Source: Torreya grandis (Eukaryota > Streptophyta > Pinopsida > Cupressales > Taxaceae). Taken from it: a stretch of 64,000 nt of DNA. The notes beneath the pieces are model-generated. The model worked only from the letters and a program-made list of their open reading frames with translations, did no database searches and was not told the origin of the DNA. The stretch is from the NCBI GenBank assembly GCA_037957365.1, contig JARHVA010003637.1, positions 652,001 to 716,000 on the forward strand. Direction: 5' to 3'. Both the position numbers and the translations under genes were made by a program. The number at the start of each line of letters is the position of its first letter. The stretch's first letter is position 1. Positions 23,205 to 35,172 of the stretch are shown here, piece after piece.

Positions 23205-23600
23205 TCATTCCCCCACTCTATACAAATAAATTTCAAATTGATAAAAGTACCAATATGGAGGACGTGTCTCCAAAACATGTTCACACTATAAATTGCAAAT
23301 GTTGAATACTAAGTATGTGTGGAAAACATGCCCCAACTAAATTTGTAAATTTATATAAGTACCATACAAAATGAATATGGATAACATGATTTAAAATAAT
23401 TCTTCCACTAAATATAAAATCTATGAATGTGTGAAAGCCATGTCATCATGACATACTCCCACTAAATCTATAAACTAGTGTAAGTACCATATATTATGTG
23501 AGTGTGGATAACATGCTTCCAAAGCATTGCCCCACTAAATTTGAGAGCTATGAAATTGTGTAAGTCATGTTAGCATGACATTCCCACACTAATATTCCCT
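23205..23600. repeat. Tandem array with alternating 71- and 54-bp spacing
   Basis: An anchor of the form CCC(C)ACTAAAT recurs at about 23,214, 23,284, 23,334, 23,406, 23,460, 23,533 and 23,587. Intervals alternate near 70-73 and 50-54 bp, so the true unit is about 125 bp with two half-units. One half carries AAGTACCATA...ATGTGGATAACATG, the other GTGTGAAAGCCATGTCATCATGACAT. About three units are present. Confidence 0.7.
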
Positions 23601-24559
23601 CCTTTAAGGTGAGGTAAAAATATTACCAGGTAATTATATCACCTAAAAAGGGCTAGATAACTATAAATCTATTTATGTAACCATGTCACATATAGAGGAA
23701 ACATGTGTAGGTAAACATATCATTGAGGTACATAAAACCAATGTAAACACATGTAAGCCTAATATACATGATAAATATCATGTCAATGTCTAAATATCAA
23801 TAGTACAATGTCAATAAGAAAAAAATTACACACACAAGAGCACTCAAAAGCAAGTCAAAAGGCAATGGCCCAAGGAGACCACAAACAAGGAGCATATTCA
23901 AGTGCCTTGAAATAAAGTGGAAATGGCTTAGTCAAATGTCCAAAAAATCAAATAATAACATATTAAATTTTCCATAGAATAATTAATGAGATATTCAAAT
24001 ATCAAATAAAGTAAACATAGGCACAGGGTTTGCATGAAATAAAACATATGCAAATGTAAAAAGTAAGATAATAGCAAGGCAAAACACTCAAGGAAGTGTT
24101 TAAATGAAATTCATAAGCAATGAACATAAACAAGTCATAGTGGTCCATGTATCAATTTTATTAGTAAAAAATGTCAAGTCCATAGCATATTGAGTACCTT
24201 TTATAATGTATGACCATGGATAATAGGCATGTGTAAGTACGTATGTAAACTCAAACTTAATAGTGTAGAGTGATCAATAAATCATATAAATTATGTATAT
24301 CAAGATCATAGAAGATTAATGCCCCCAAATTCCTAGTGATGTGAGTAGAGGGAAGGCCAAACATTCATAAGTGTATCATGTATTTATGTATGCCTATGTA
24401 GGATTAAATGATATTTTAGTCCTTAATATAGAACTAAAACATAGATTCCAAGGAGCCAATAGAACATGTAGGTGCCAAAAATTATTTGGGTTTTTTTAAT
24501 GTTTTTATTTTTTTTAGCTTTTTTTTATGATGAAAAGTTATCATCCTTTGATTCCATCC

Positions 24560-25790
24560 AATGGATGGTCATAGATGTCTCCCCCCATTGTTAACCTTAC
24601 AACCTCAAGTTGGATATTTTTCATTGTTTGCATCATGATTGGCTAGGTTGAAAAGGGACATAGAATGCTCCTCATGTTTTTCATGTGTAGTAAAAGATTT
24701 AATTCTATAATTTTAAATATGTATTAATTTGGATTATTGAGGAAAATAAATACCTTGTTAATTTTTGTCAATTTTTGCTTCCAATTCATATAGCCAAAGA
24801 GTTCCAAGTGTAAATGCATATGGAGATGTGGTAGGCATAACCAAAACCTATGTTTGAATTAATCTAGGACCACAATAAATTGGTATTTTTATGCTACCCA
24901 AGGATTATTTACAAGTGACCTTATTTTTTAAATCTTGTAAGTTAAACTATTCTACTAAAAATGATTTATGGTGTAAGTGGTTTGGTTTGTGTAGGATCAA
25001 TAAGGTTATGCCAACAATAATCACCACCAATGGGTAAGATAAGTGTTAAATCATAGTGATGTGTACATAATTTTATATATTGTGAAACTAATTTTTTTAG
25101 AGGATCCTCAAATTTAATCTTTTGGTCATCGATAATATCTTAGATCTTGTGTTTTGAGCTAAATCATTTGTTTTTAACATGCCTAAGGCTTGGTGATATT
25201 CATAATAATAATTTTCATCATACCTTTTGGATAGAGATCTATTTAAATAAACATATATAGGAGGAGTTATAGATATAAGGTAACACTCTAAAGATCATAG
25301 GATTAATGAAACTAGAGGTTCAGGTAAACATGTAAACTATATCATTGGTGAATTAAATAATATAATATTCTTAGGCTTTTGTAATGGAATAATATGATTT
25401 TTAAATAATGTGATATCTCATTCTTAAGATTGGTGTTGCCTTTGTAACTCATACAATAGCTTTTTTATATTTTTAATGGATATTTTAGGGTTTCATAAGT
25501 ACAAGCCCTATGTATTTTAGATTGAAATTTCATATGTGTACCATCAAGTAATGTTGGAAGAATTTTATGGCTACCCAATTTCTGTATAATATTATGATCA
25601 AACTTACCTTTTGAAGAGGGGATAACATGAACCTAGTTATAGGGTGAAATCTATCATCCTTCTCTAGTTTTTAAAGTGGAACAAGATCCTTTTTTCCCTT
25701 TTGAAATGTTCTAAATATAAAAATGAGGACTAGATAGGAGAGGAATACAATTATAAATAACACTCCATGTTGCACATATTTTATGGAAAT
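24560..25790 (-). pseudogene. Element F: possible decayed coding sequence, family unknown
   Basis: On the minus strand one can follow coherent stretches such as NIKKLLYELQRQHQS (near 25,450), FTNDIVYMFT (near 25,330), FEDPLKKLVSQYIKLC and DLTLILPIGGDYCWHNLIDP (near 25,000). They are joined by frame changes and stops that often sit where Gln codons would fit. None matches a domain I can name with confidence. It could be pol-derived or a 3' accessory frame of the element, or chance. Confidence 0.3.
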
Positions 25791-26051
25791 CAAGGATTAG
25801 CAATAAGAAAAGAAATTAGAAAACTCAATCTGGCCTAGGGTTTAATGTTTAAAGATTGAGTTCACTATATTTTTTACCCTAATTTGGATAATATTATATC
25901 TTATTCATGTATATATGGTTAAGGATATAAAAATGATAGGGTAAAAGGGTAAATATAAGATCTACAATAGGCCAATTAATGTGCTAAACTTAGATGTACC
26001 ATATGCTAAATTTATAAAACTAAGATAGATTATAAATTGAAACTAAAACTA

Positions 26052-27148
26052 TGTTCGATATATAAATGACATAAAACAATTTACTTAGTTGGTTTTATGC
26101 TAATATAATGTTGGATATGGTACATGTAGGAAGTAGACAGGAAGATAGTTCTACATCAATCATTAGATTCTAGATCTAATGCCTCTAGCTCTCTAGATAG
26201 TTATGTTATCCTAGGATAGTTATATTTATGCTAGTGTCCTATATAATATATTCACTAAAACATGATTTCACCACCTAGATGTTTCTAGGTTTGGCTTCAC
26301 CTTAACTTTGTTGCATTCATATCTAGGTCTTAGATTGTCACTCTTGGTTAAATGGCAAAACCCTATATTTCCATCTTTAATATGACCTTTGGGAAATATG
26401 GGTTAGTGATAACATGATGTCAAGATGATTCATAATGACCCCATTACCTAATGGCACTACCTACATATCCAATACTCTAAAAGAGGGCCTTAGACCCATA
26501 GTTATCCCCCACATGTTAACTTATGTGTGAATCATGGAATGTGTGTAAAGAAATTACAATAGTGACCTAGATTATAACTTGGAAAATATGACCTTATTAC
26601 TACTCTTTATTACATCATACCTATCAACGGGTTTTTCCTTTGAATTATATTAGAATAGGGTAGAATAGGAAATCTTTTGGTAACTTGAGTATTTCTTGAG
26701 TGCTCTTTTAGTCTGATTTATAGGTATTCATATGTGGTGAATGAATGATAGTTGATATTATACTTATATCAATCCTATTAGGAGATAATTCACACAAAAT
26801 CACTTAGTTTGACCATTTTAATATGTTTCATTTGTGTTAGGCCAAGATAGTAACGTTGATGCTACTGTCTATAGTATATGTTAATGTCCAAAGAGAAAGA
26901 GAGTAGGCATAGGCTCAAAACTTGTAGAAGTTTAAGATAAGTAAATTTTAAATGTTATAGGAAATATGGGATGTATCTATCATCAATATAAGGCTGGTTA
27001 AACTAATATATAGGCTAAGGGACACAAGATAGAGCAAAAGTGAAGCTTGTATAAGTAAGGTATGTGTATAACTAAGAGTAATAACCAGGATCTAAATTTT
27101 ATAATTATACAAGACTGAGGTGATACATAATCCCAAAATTTTATCTAT
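26052..27148 (-). repeat. Element F: right LTR (5' LTR)
   Basis: It starts TGTTCGATATATAAATGACA and parallels 7,760-8,912. A PBS is not recognisable to its left (plus reads GAAACTAAAACTA before the TG). Its right edge near 27,148 adjoins the RT remnant of element I. Confidence 0.7.
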
Positions 27149-27249
27149 ATTAGGATAATACATAATAATTTTATTAACCCATAAAAATAAGGGAGGAAAA
27201 TATAAAAAAAGAAGGCAATACCAAAATTATAAAAGTCAAACATTATTGG

Positions 27250-28140
27250 TCCAAAGAAGAAGATGAAATATATTAGAATTACTAAGGGAATATGAGGACT
27301 TATTTAGATGAAAATTCATTAAATTAAATTTAATAAAATAATAAATTAGTACCAATAAAATACATCTAAAAGATGATACAAAACCATAATGTAAAATATC
27401 TTATAGATTAAACCCAAATGTTAAGGCTAAATTGAAATTTTAGCTAGATAAAATGTTAGATAGTGAAATAATACCCCCCACTAAGGACACATAATGGATA
27501 AACCCTATGGTTATCCAAAATAATAAAATATGATAAATTTTTATCTATGTTGATTATATGGAGTTAAATAAGACATGTGTACATGATATATTTCCATCAC
27601 CATTCACATAATAAATATTAGAGAGTGTTGTAAGAAGAGAGATACCAGGTAAGGATATCCCTTGAAGATCGACCAAAAAAACATTTGAAATTGAATGGAT
27701 TTAATTTATGTATATAGTAATATATTTTATATTAAATAATTCTCATGTTGTGTTTAGTATAATAATAATGAATGCATTTTGATAATTTATCCATGAGTTC
27801 TTAAAAGTATACCTAGATGATTGGATGATGTATGGCCTAGTAAAATATCATTTCTAGATGTTTCATTTCTTGCTCCAAATATGTAAACAACTTAACATAT
27901 CTTTAAATTTAAAGAAATGTATTTTTTCTACATCATTTGGTTAATTTCTAGTATATATGATATATAAGAAGGGATCGATGGAAGATCCACTTGAAACAAC
28001 AGTTATCATAAATCTATCACAACCCAATATGTAAAAATAAGTCAAAACAATAATGAGTTATATAGGCTATAACCATTGGTGATAATTATGTAACCATTAG
28101 TGAATCAATAGAATATTTACTAAATAAGTGAAATAAGCAA
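27250..28140 (+). pseudogene. Element I: reverse transcriptase (remnant)
   Basis: In order: WSKEEDEIY...LREYEDL-like lead-in (27,270-27,310), a DYMELNKTCVHDIFPSPF-like core (27,555-27,605), then a jump where about 20 codons of the usual GFSGYHQV block appear missing, FEIEWI and FMYIVIYFILNNSHVVFSII (27,690-27,770), a decayed YLDDW box near 27,810 with stops, SCSKYVNNLTYL and a RNVFFLHHL segment (27,865-27,945). These positions match gypsy RT fingers, palm and thumb. Confidence 0.75.
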
Positions 28141-28184
28141 CCTTTATAATGGTCAACACATTATTAATAATCCTTTGATAAATT

Positions 28185-28860
28185 AATAATAGGATTTTGT
28201 ATGTACCAATATTAGTCTTCTATGATTGGAAGATGCCATTTCATTTTCATGTAGATTATTCATGTATAGAAATAGGAATAGTGTTAGTATAACCCCATGA
28301 TAGCATAGACCATCCTATCTCTTTTTAAATTAGTAAATTATCAAAGATAAAAAAATATTCAACCGTAGAAATATAGGCACTTTTCATGGTGTATGTAGTA
28401 CAAAATGTTTGACATTACATGTTATAAACCTTATTAATATTATTTTTTGATCATGAGCCATTCAAATAATTCATCAATAAACCCATTATATAGGGAAGAA
28501 TTTTTAGGTGGTTAATTCTCTTTCATGAATTGGAATTTGAAATTATGGTAAATGACAATTAGATAAACAATGAGCCTAATTACTTATCACACATTACTAC
28601 ATGAGAGGATGTATGCCTAATTGAAGATGAGTTCCTTGCATCTCATCTTTTATTAATTGAGGATATTAAAAAATATGTATAAAATATTTCCCAATTCTTT
28701 TCTAACAATGAGTTTCCTGAAGAATATATCACAATATAATGAAAAATATTGATGATCTAGACTTTCCATTTTACATTAATTTGGGGATCACTATACAAAT
28801 ATGGAAGAGATGAAGTGTTGAGAAGATTAGAATTACTTCATGAGTGAGATAAATTTTTAA
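28185..28860 (+). pseudogene. Element I: RNase H and spacer (remnant)
   Basis: A continuous frame reads VPILVFYDWKMPFHFHVDYS with CIEIGIVLV (28,200-28,290), the RT-linked RNase H start with the VD-S acidic site. It is followed by FFDHEPFK-FINKPI and FRWLILFHELEFEIMVNDN (28,440-28,560), YLSHITT, and RDEVLRRLELLHE (28,805-28,845), the usual link to the integrase finger. Stops replace several Trp and Gln codons. Confidence 0.75.
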
Positions 28861-28869
28861 GATAATCCC

Positions 28870-29890
28870 ATGATGTGGTATAAGGAGTACACAACTTAGG
28901 ATAAATTACCAATAAAAAGATAATGCTTATTGGCCTATAGTGACCAACATTTTTTATAAGTGCACATATATACACTATAAACTATGACATATTCCAAAGA
29001 GTGGGAAAACCCAACACAAGATATGTAATTTCACTTCATCTAGTACTATCACTAACCCCATTTTAAAAATGTCCCATTCATTTCATTGGCCCTATCAAAC
29101 TTGTAGCACAAAAGAGTAATGCTAAATTTATATCACTAGAATAAAATATTTGACAAGATGGGATGAAGAGATACCCACAAAGGATTTCATGGATAAGACT
29201 ATGAAAAATTTCATATATGATAATATAATTACACATTTTAAATATCCACTAAGTATAATAAGTGATAATGTAAAATAGTTTGTTAGTCTACAATACTCAA
29301 ACACTTTTTCATCCTAGATAATAGGAGTGTTCCCTATTACCCAAAAATAAATGGGATGGTCAAGGTATTTAATAGGGTATTATAAAACTATATTAATTTT
29401 TTTTAAATACATATATTGGTGATTGGGACACTAAAATACTATAAATACTTTGGTATTGCCACACCACATAAAAAAGTTTAACTAAATATTGCCCTTTTTA
29501 GTTAGTATATGTTTGGAAGCAACAATACCAATAGAGTATATATTTCCAAGTTTGAGAATAACAATGACATTTAAATAAAATGAGGAGGAATCCCTTTAAT
29601 AAATATTTTTATAATTGTAAAAACTCAATGAAAAGATATTTTTAGTGGATTACAATCAAACTCAAGAGAAAATATACCAAAATTCATGGCATGACAAACA
29701 TATTAAGGTCAAGGAATTTAAAATCAAAATATAATGTATTAATCTATGATAAAAAATATAAAAATCTTGGATATTTAATGATAATATGGTTACACCCATA
29801 TATAATTGAGGAAATATTAGACTCTAGAGAAAAAAAATTGAAAAAAATTATAATCACATTAATAAAAAGGTTTGTGAATGGAGCATGATT
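28870..29890 (+). pseudogene. Element I: integrase (remnant, zinc finger and catalytic site lost)
   Basis: The zinc-finger end reads NYDIFQRVGKPNTRY (about 28,975-29,020), where both cysteines of the usual C-D-x-C-Q-R-x-G are replaced. The core begins IHFIGPIKLV, with His in place of the first catalytic Asp. ITRIKYLTRWDEEIPTKDFM, KNFIYDNIITHF and LSIISDN (second Asp kept) follow in a neighbouring frame. Near 29,780 an open stretch gives IWLHPYIIEEI, the GPY module with Gly replaced by His. No chromodomain is seen after it. Confidence 0.8.
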
Positions 29891-29949
29891 GAAACTATAC
29901 ACATCAGATAATTACAGAAAGTGCAGTAAAAATAGTAATGGAACTTAAG

Positions 29950-30200
29950 GAGTGACATTGTCATTCTAGTTGGGTGAGTTGAGTGAGTGTATTTTGGTAT
30001 CTTATGCTAGAAATTTAAGTAATATTTGTTGATTATGTTACCCAATAGGAAAAATAGGAAAAATAATAAATATTAAATGGGTTACATTGTCCATATAGTC
30101 AAGCAAGTTGAGTGAGGGTGTGGAAGTATATTATGTCAGGCATCTAAGTACTAATTTTTAATCATGTTCCCTTCTCCCACTTACCCAAATAGGAAAAGTA
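29950..30200. repeat. Tandem duplication, about 125-bp period
   Basis: GTGACATTGTCATTCTAGTT and GAGTTGAGTGAGTGTATTTT (from 29,953) recur from about 30,078 as GGTTACATTGTCCATATAGT and AAGTTGAGTGAGGGTGTGGA. Each is followed by TATTATGTCAGGCATCTAAGT-like sequence and an AATAGGAAAA run. Confidence 0.65.
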
Positions 30201-32779
30201 TAAATAGTATAAAATAGGATAGGGCTGATGGAAAATATGGAAAAAAAAATAGTTTTGAAAAAATGGAAACAAAATAAAAATAATTTTGAAAAAAAATGAG
30301 AAAATCCTAAAAATAGTTTTGGGGGAAAAAATATAAGGAGAGAAAACAAATTTTAAAAATAGGAAAAGTATAGGAAAAATCCACAAGCACAAGGAGAGAA
30401 ATATACATATAAGAATATATGTGAACATAGATAAGACTAGAAGTTTTTGGACAAATAAATTCAAAACAATAGTAAATAAACTATGATATGAGTGGAAAAT
30501 GTGTTATTACATTTATCTGCACATAAGGGTATATCTCGTAGGTTAGTTGAAATCGATGACAAAAATAAATATAATTTGGTGATTAGTGATATCTATGAAA
30601 TAATTAAGAATAAAATATGATGATGTAATAAGATAAAGATGAAAGTAAATATAGAGGAAATAAAAATAATTAAGACATAAAGTATGTGAAGTAGGTAAAA
30701 ATGGGCATGAATAATCAATGACAATAAATAATCCATTAGAATAACCATGTTTAATGGCTAGATAAAAAGTATTTTAAAGGAATGGTTTCACTTAACAAAA
30801 AATTACACAATACTTTAATAATGATACTTTGTTCATATTCACACAAAGCAACATACTCTATTTAGTTTTATGTGGTACATAAAAATAAGAGATGGAGGTG
30901 CCATAATTTGTTAGTGTATAATAAATTAAGTATCTAAAATACAAGAAGCATGTGATAAAATAAAAAACTCTAGAACCTAGGGTGCATTTTCCAATATTCC
31001 ATCCTTGGTATTGAAATATGAGGATATACATAAATATATTACTCAAACTCAGTAGATATTGATCATTTTGATATTGAAGAGCTATGGGACCCAAGAGGAG
31101 GGTAATGATGAAACAAAATCCACAAATACATCAATTCGAGTACATGGTGAAGTATAACATCATCCTAAGAATTCAATTAGATATATGGAGCTAGTTTCCT
31201 TATTTATTATTGATGGAAAGTAACATAGAGGTAATACTTACTAGACCACATGAAAACATCTTGTATTTGGATTGAGTATACCATATTACACCATAAGTCA
31301 TCCATACATTGAATATATTCATGAATAAATATCATATCGATCATAAATATGATTCTAATAAATTTTTTAAAGTGAAATTTGTGGCCCAATTATCAAGCAT
31401 AATTTTTAATCTATGATCTCTTTCTATTAAAAAATTAAAATCATAAAGTATGGTATGCCATAAAATAAATTGCATACAAACATAAAGTATTAAATTAATA
31501 CAAAGAGTGTACATTTTTTATGTGATATGGATACTATTAGGATGTATTATGGCTTATATACCATAATTTACAAGTAATATTTGGAAAAACTCCACAACAT
31601 CAAGCAAGGTATAGATGATTTATGGTATGGCTCTCTCCTACTAGTTTTAGCCATGTATTTCATACAGACTATTCTAGGACATCAAGGGTTAGAAGTATGA
31701 GAAAATGAGACCTTTGTAAGAACATAAATAAAAACTACATTATAATCAATAATAGTAGTATATTATGAGTTGGGACACTTAATTTCATGAGAAAGAATGA
31801 CTATAAACATGGTAATAAGGAGATTTAAAGTCTTTACATGAATAGTCCAAAAAAAGTTTAAACATAAGTAGAATTAATAGTGAATATTGATATTATCTAC
31901 ATAATTCCCTTATCTATTAAATTACCACCACTTTCACCCCTTCCCTATGAGTTTATTAATTATTATATCGAGGAATGATTTTTAGAGTTATAGGATTACC
32001 ACAAGATCCTCAGATGGTGTAGTTTATGAGTGAAATAGGGGCTAGTTTTCAAGCCATTGTAGATTATGTAACCCATATAATATAATATTAGATATAGTTA
32101 AAATACATGATACACCAAAATAATAAGTGTCAATAAAACCTTCATAAATAAGTCCCATAGTGTGTAGGTCATCAAGATTACAAAGAGAGACTCATAGCTT
32201 AGAACCATAAATTCATGAACAAGAGGAGGAGACTACCACTTTTGTATTCAAAGACTCTATTACTGGTAAGGTATTAAAATAATAGGAAATGGTGGTGAAA
32301 TACACTCCCTAAAATTATTTGAAGTTAAAAACATCAAAAAAAGGGGAGTAGACTTATAAAAATATTAAAAGAAACATTTAGATAGAAAAAAAAGAAATGC
32401 CTCCCACATCATCTATGGTAGAATGAGAAACATTTTTTAAAATGAGTGAAGAAAAAATAAAAATATTTTCTTCACCATAGGTTACATATAAAGGTAATAA
32501 AAATAAAAAATCAATCAAATGAAAAATCTTAAGATAAACTCTTGTTACCTATTTGAAAGTAAAATCATCATCAAAATAATAATAGTTAGAAATGTAGACA
32601 AGTGAGGAAAGAGATATCATATTAATAGTCCTAGATATGGCCACACGAATAGAGATATGGACAAATAAATGAGGTATACCTAACTTAGTAAAAATGTATA
32701 AATATGAAAATGTGGAAGGCCAACATCAAATATTTATAAAAAAATTGTATTATATAGTTTTAAGTCCATTTACTATAAA
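30201..32779. other. Unassigned AT-rich stretch between elements I and C
   Basis: 30,232-30,400 is an A/G-rich run with three copies of AAAATA(G/A)TTTTG about 32 bp apart. From 30,470 to 32,779 I find no LTR pair, no recognisable domain on either strand and no convincing frame; open frames at 30,858-31,094 and 31,207-31,389 (minus) are short and without motifs. It could be the decayed 3' part of element I or an older element. Confidence 0.4.
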
Positions 32780-33980
32780 TGATACTCTTTTATTATTTTT
32801 GGAATAATGTGGTTTTATTCCTATTTAAATAAATTAATATGAGAAAAGTAAATCAATAAATAATATGAAATAATTAAGCTACCAATTTATGTAAATAGAT
32901 TTGTATTCTTGCCTTTTCTAAATATAGTAATAAATAAGAGAAGTCTAACTTATCTTATTTTGAATGATCAGGACTGAGACAAGGTCTGATACTAGAGGAT
33001 CAGATCTAAGAAAATATCAAGAACTAGATCCTAAAGTTCATTTTTGGGTTGGATAGGGGCACCAAAAGTGGGACACCCTACTATCTAGCACTGTAGTCAT
33101 TTTATAGCATCATTATCTAGGTGGTCTAAGCTTTCTAGGTTATATTTAGTAGGCATGTTTTACCCTATCAGTAAAATATTAAAGCCTGTAATCATATAGA
33201 GCTCACTATGTTTCTATTTTTTAATCTTTAAAGCCCTAGGAGATCTTTGTGCTTGAACTTGAATGGAAAATTGGAAAATATAGAGAAGGGGTTAGTGTGT
33301 AAAGGATATGTTGGATGCACTTCACACCCTATATGTGGGCACGCTACATACATACCAATACTCTAAGGAGGGATCAAGATAATTTAGTTCTCCCATTAAA
33401 GTGTTTTATACAGTTGTGTATGATAAATGAAACTAGATGAACTTCAAATGGTTAGGGATAGGTGAAAATGTTTAAATAAGCTTTGAATGATCTTAGAAGG
33501 CTGTATGTAAAGAATAGGGAAGAATGCTTGAGTGTACTTGCTTGTATTCTTGCCCCTCTCTTGTAAATGAGTGCCAACCCTTATAAATGGAATTTAAATG
33601 ACATTTTATAGGGAAATTAATGATCATGGTTTAAATGAATTCATGTTAGGCTAACAAGAAAAATGATAAGGATCCAAAAGAATCTGACCATTAGGACCAA
33701 AAATGAACTTGGACAATAGTGCCAAAATCAAGATAGCCTGGGTTTTAGTGCTCTTGTCCAAGTTGGGTACTATTGTCTTAAGGGAATGAGGCATGGGGGG
33801 ATGGATATGGGCCTGAGAGAGGTACCTGGGACTAAAAGGGTTAAGTCTAGAAGGTTGGAGATGACTAGGAATTAGTGAAAGAATAACCTAGAAGGGTTGT
33901 GTATGTAAAAAAGAGGACATATGGATTGGGTGTCATTAACCATGCTTAATTCATCATTTTTCACAATTTATATGACTAAA
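32780..33980 (-). repeat. Element C: left (3') LTR
   Basis: It aligns end to end with 39,733-40,935: CCTTTTCTAAATATAGTAAT, AAGTGGGACACCC, GGTGGTCT-AGCTTTCTAGGTT, GCACTTCACACC, GATTGGGTGTCATTA-CCATGCTT. By eye about four bases in five agree, indicating an old insertion. The minus-strand start is TTTAGTCATATAA, the initial TG being altered. Confidence 0.85.
33603..33610 (-). promoter_or_regulatory. TATA box of the C LTR (left copy)
   Basis: The minus strand reads CTATAAAATG here, aligned with CTATAAAAGT in the right LTR, about 370 bp from the LTR start. Conservation at the same place in both LTRs supports a Pol II core promoter. Confidence 0.4.
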
Positions 33981-33999
33981 TTTCCCTCCCCCCCACCTT
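33981..33999 (-). promoter_or_regulatory. Element C: polypurine tract
   Basis: Immediately upstream of the 3' LTR the minus strand is AGGTGGGGGGGAGGGAAA, 17 purines among 18 bases, ending where the LTR starts. This is the strongest single proof that C lies on the minus strand. Confidence 0.8.
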
Positions 34000-35137
34000 T
34001 ATTCTAGTGATACATCAAAGTAAAATACTAGGATAAAGGAAAGTAAAAAGTATACCTAAACTTACTTATAAGGGAAAATCTCATGAAGCTGTGTGATGAT
34101 GGATGTGCATAGAGAGAGCATGATGTGAAGTATGAATCTATAATGAAAACATAAAATTAGATTATTTCTTAATATATATGATATATATAAAATAAGAATG
34201 TACAAAATCTAAGTAAAAGGAAGAGAAAGGAATGAATCCACCTCACTAGGTACGTGAACCAATACAAAACCTTTTGTGATGCTAAATTGTGTTGGATGAT
34301 ATTGGGTATGTGTTAAATCAAGAGCAATATCATGAGCAGAGCTAAGTACTCAGTTCCCTAAAAGGTGTCTCAAGAATTCAAAGGTTGGAATTTTGGCTCC
34401 ATCATCACTAACTGAGTGAAGATAATGAATCATGCATGTGTCATTAATGTTTGGACTATGTTTCCAATCGCTCTTAATATGTGGCTCAAAAATACAAAGG
34501 CTATCCCTTTGCCTCCATGATTTCCCCATGAAGTGAAGCTACAAAGTGATGTTGGTATATAATAGATGTCATATGAGATGTCTCATGGAGTCCATGGATT
34601 TTCTAGAAATCTAATAATGTGGCATGGATAGCCAAAATGTTAGTTGGAAACTAGGCCATTCTTGGCCATTATAAAAGATGGAGGTTAGGCTTGTATGAAA
34701 TCCACTCCAAAAATGATGTACTAGGATTATATGAAATCCAACTCAAGAACTTAGGTACTCAAAAAGTTAAACTTGTATAAAAGTTCAACTTGAAAGTGAT
34801 GCCAACCACCTGTAGATGGAGTAAGATACGCAACTGCTAAGAATTACTAGAAAATAAACTGAACTCAAATATAAAAAAAGACCAATGTGCCATGCACATG
34901 CCCCTAATTATTGGTGTCTAAAACATGGATTCTAATCTGGAGGTTATATCAACTACATAATCTAAAATTAAAATTGATAACCATTATGCCATGCATGATA
35001 ACCCCCATATATCTGGATTCTTTAAGAAAACTATTCTAAAATGCTAATTCTAACTGATTTGGATGTGTAAAAACTATATCTAAACTAATTTTTTTTCTTA
35101 TTTTTGCAAAATTTAAGTGTTTTTATGCCTAGATAGG

Positions 35138-35172
35138 AGTGCCAAAATGAGGACACCCCTATTTTTGGCACT
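35138..35172. repeat. Hairpin AGTGCCAAAA / TTTTGGCACT
   Basis: A perfect 10-bp stem (35,138-35,147 with 35,163-35,172) and a 15-base loop containing GGACACCCC. A related imperfect hairpin lies in the left LTR (33,711-33,759, GGACAATAGTGCCAAAAT with TTTTAGTGCTCTTGTCC) and a decayed one in the right LTR (40,675-40,725). Confidence 0.65.

Larger units (their letters stand above)
22571..26051 (-). other. Element F: main internal region
   Basis: This is DNA between the right edge of B and the right LTR of F. It contains a tandem array (23,205-23,600) and possible decayed coding sequence (24,560-25,790, minus). The parts at 22,571-23,200, 23,600-24,560 and 25,790-26,051 are AT-rich, with stops in all frames and nothing recognisable. 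Polypyrimidine spots such as ATGCCCCCAAA (22,772, 24,323) and CTCCCCCCATT (24,576) could be old PPTs of further fragments, but no LTR begins there. Confidence 0.45.
7760..27148 (-). mobile_element. Element F: LTR retrotransposon split by nested element B
   Basis: Two copies of a 1.1-kb sequence (7,760-8,912 and 26,052-27,148) lie in direct orientation with other DNA between them, as LTRs do. Removing B (9,114-22,570) leaves about 3.7 kb of internal sequence (8,913-9,113 and 22,571-26,051). A polypurine stretch on the minus strand next to the left copy (AATTAGGGGA) suggests minus orientation. No clean PBS or target duplication is seen. Coding content is weak, so the element may be non-autonomous or very old. 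Confidence 0.65.
27190..29900 (+). mobile_element. Element I: headless Ty3/gypsy pol fragment (RT-RNase H-integrase)
   Basis: Plus-strand translation gives RT, RNase H and integrase in the canonical order over 2.7 kb, starting right at the edge of F. No gag, protease or LTR is visible. Its 5' part may have been separated by the insertions of F and A. The copy is the most decayed pol in the window, with stops every 20-40 codons and almost no CpG. No extra RNase H is seen between the RT-linked RNase H and integrase, so it belongs to a different lineage from A and B. Confidence 0.8.

Noticed and set aside
30158..30464. Overlapping minus-strand frames of 63 and 100 codons resembling membrane proteins
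   Set aside because: Same effect: an A/G-rich repeat read on the other strand. No relation to neighbouring domains.
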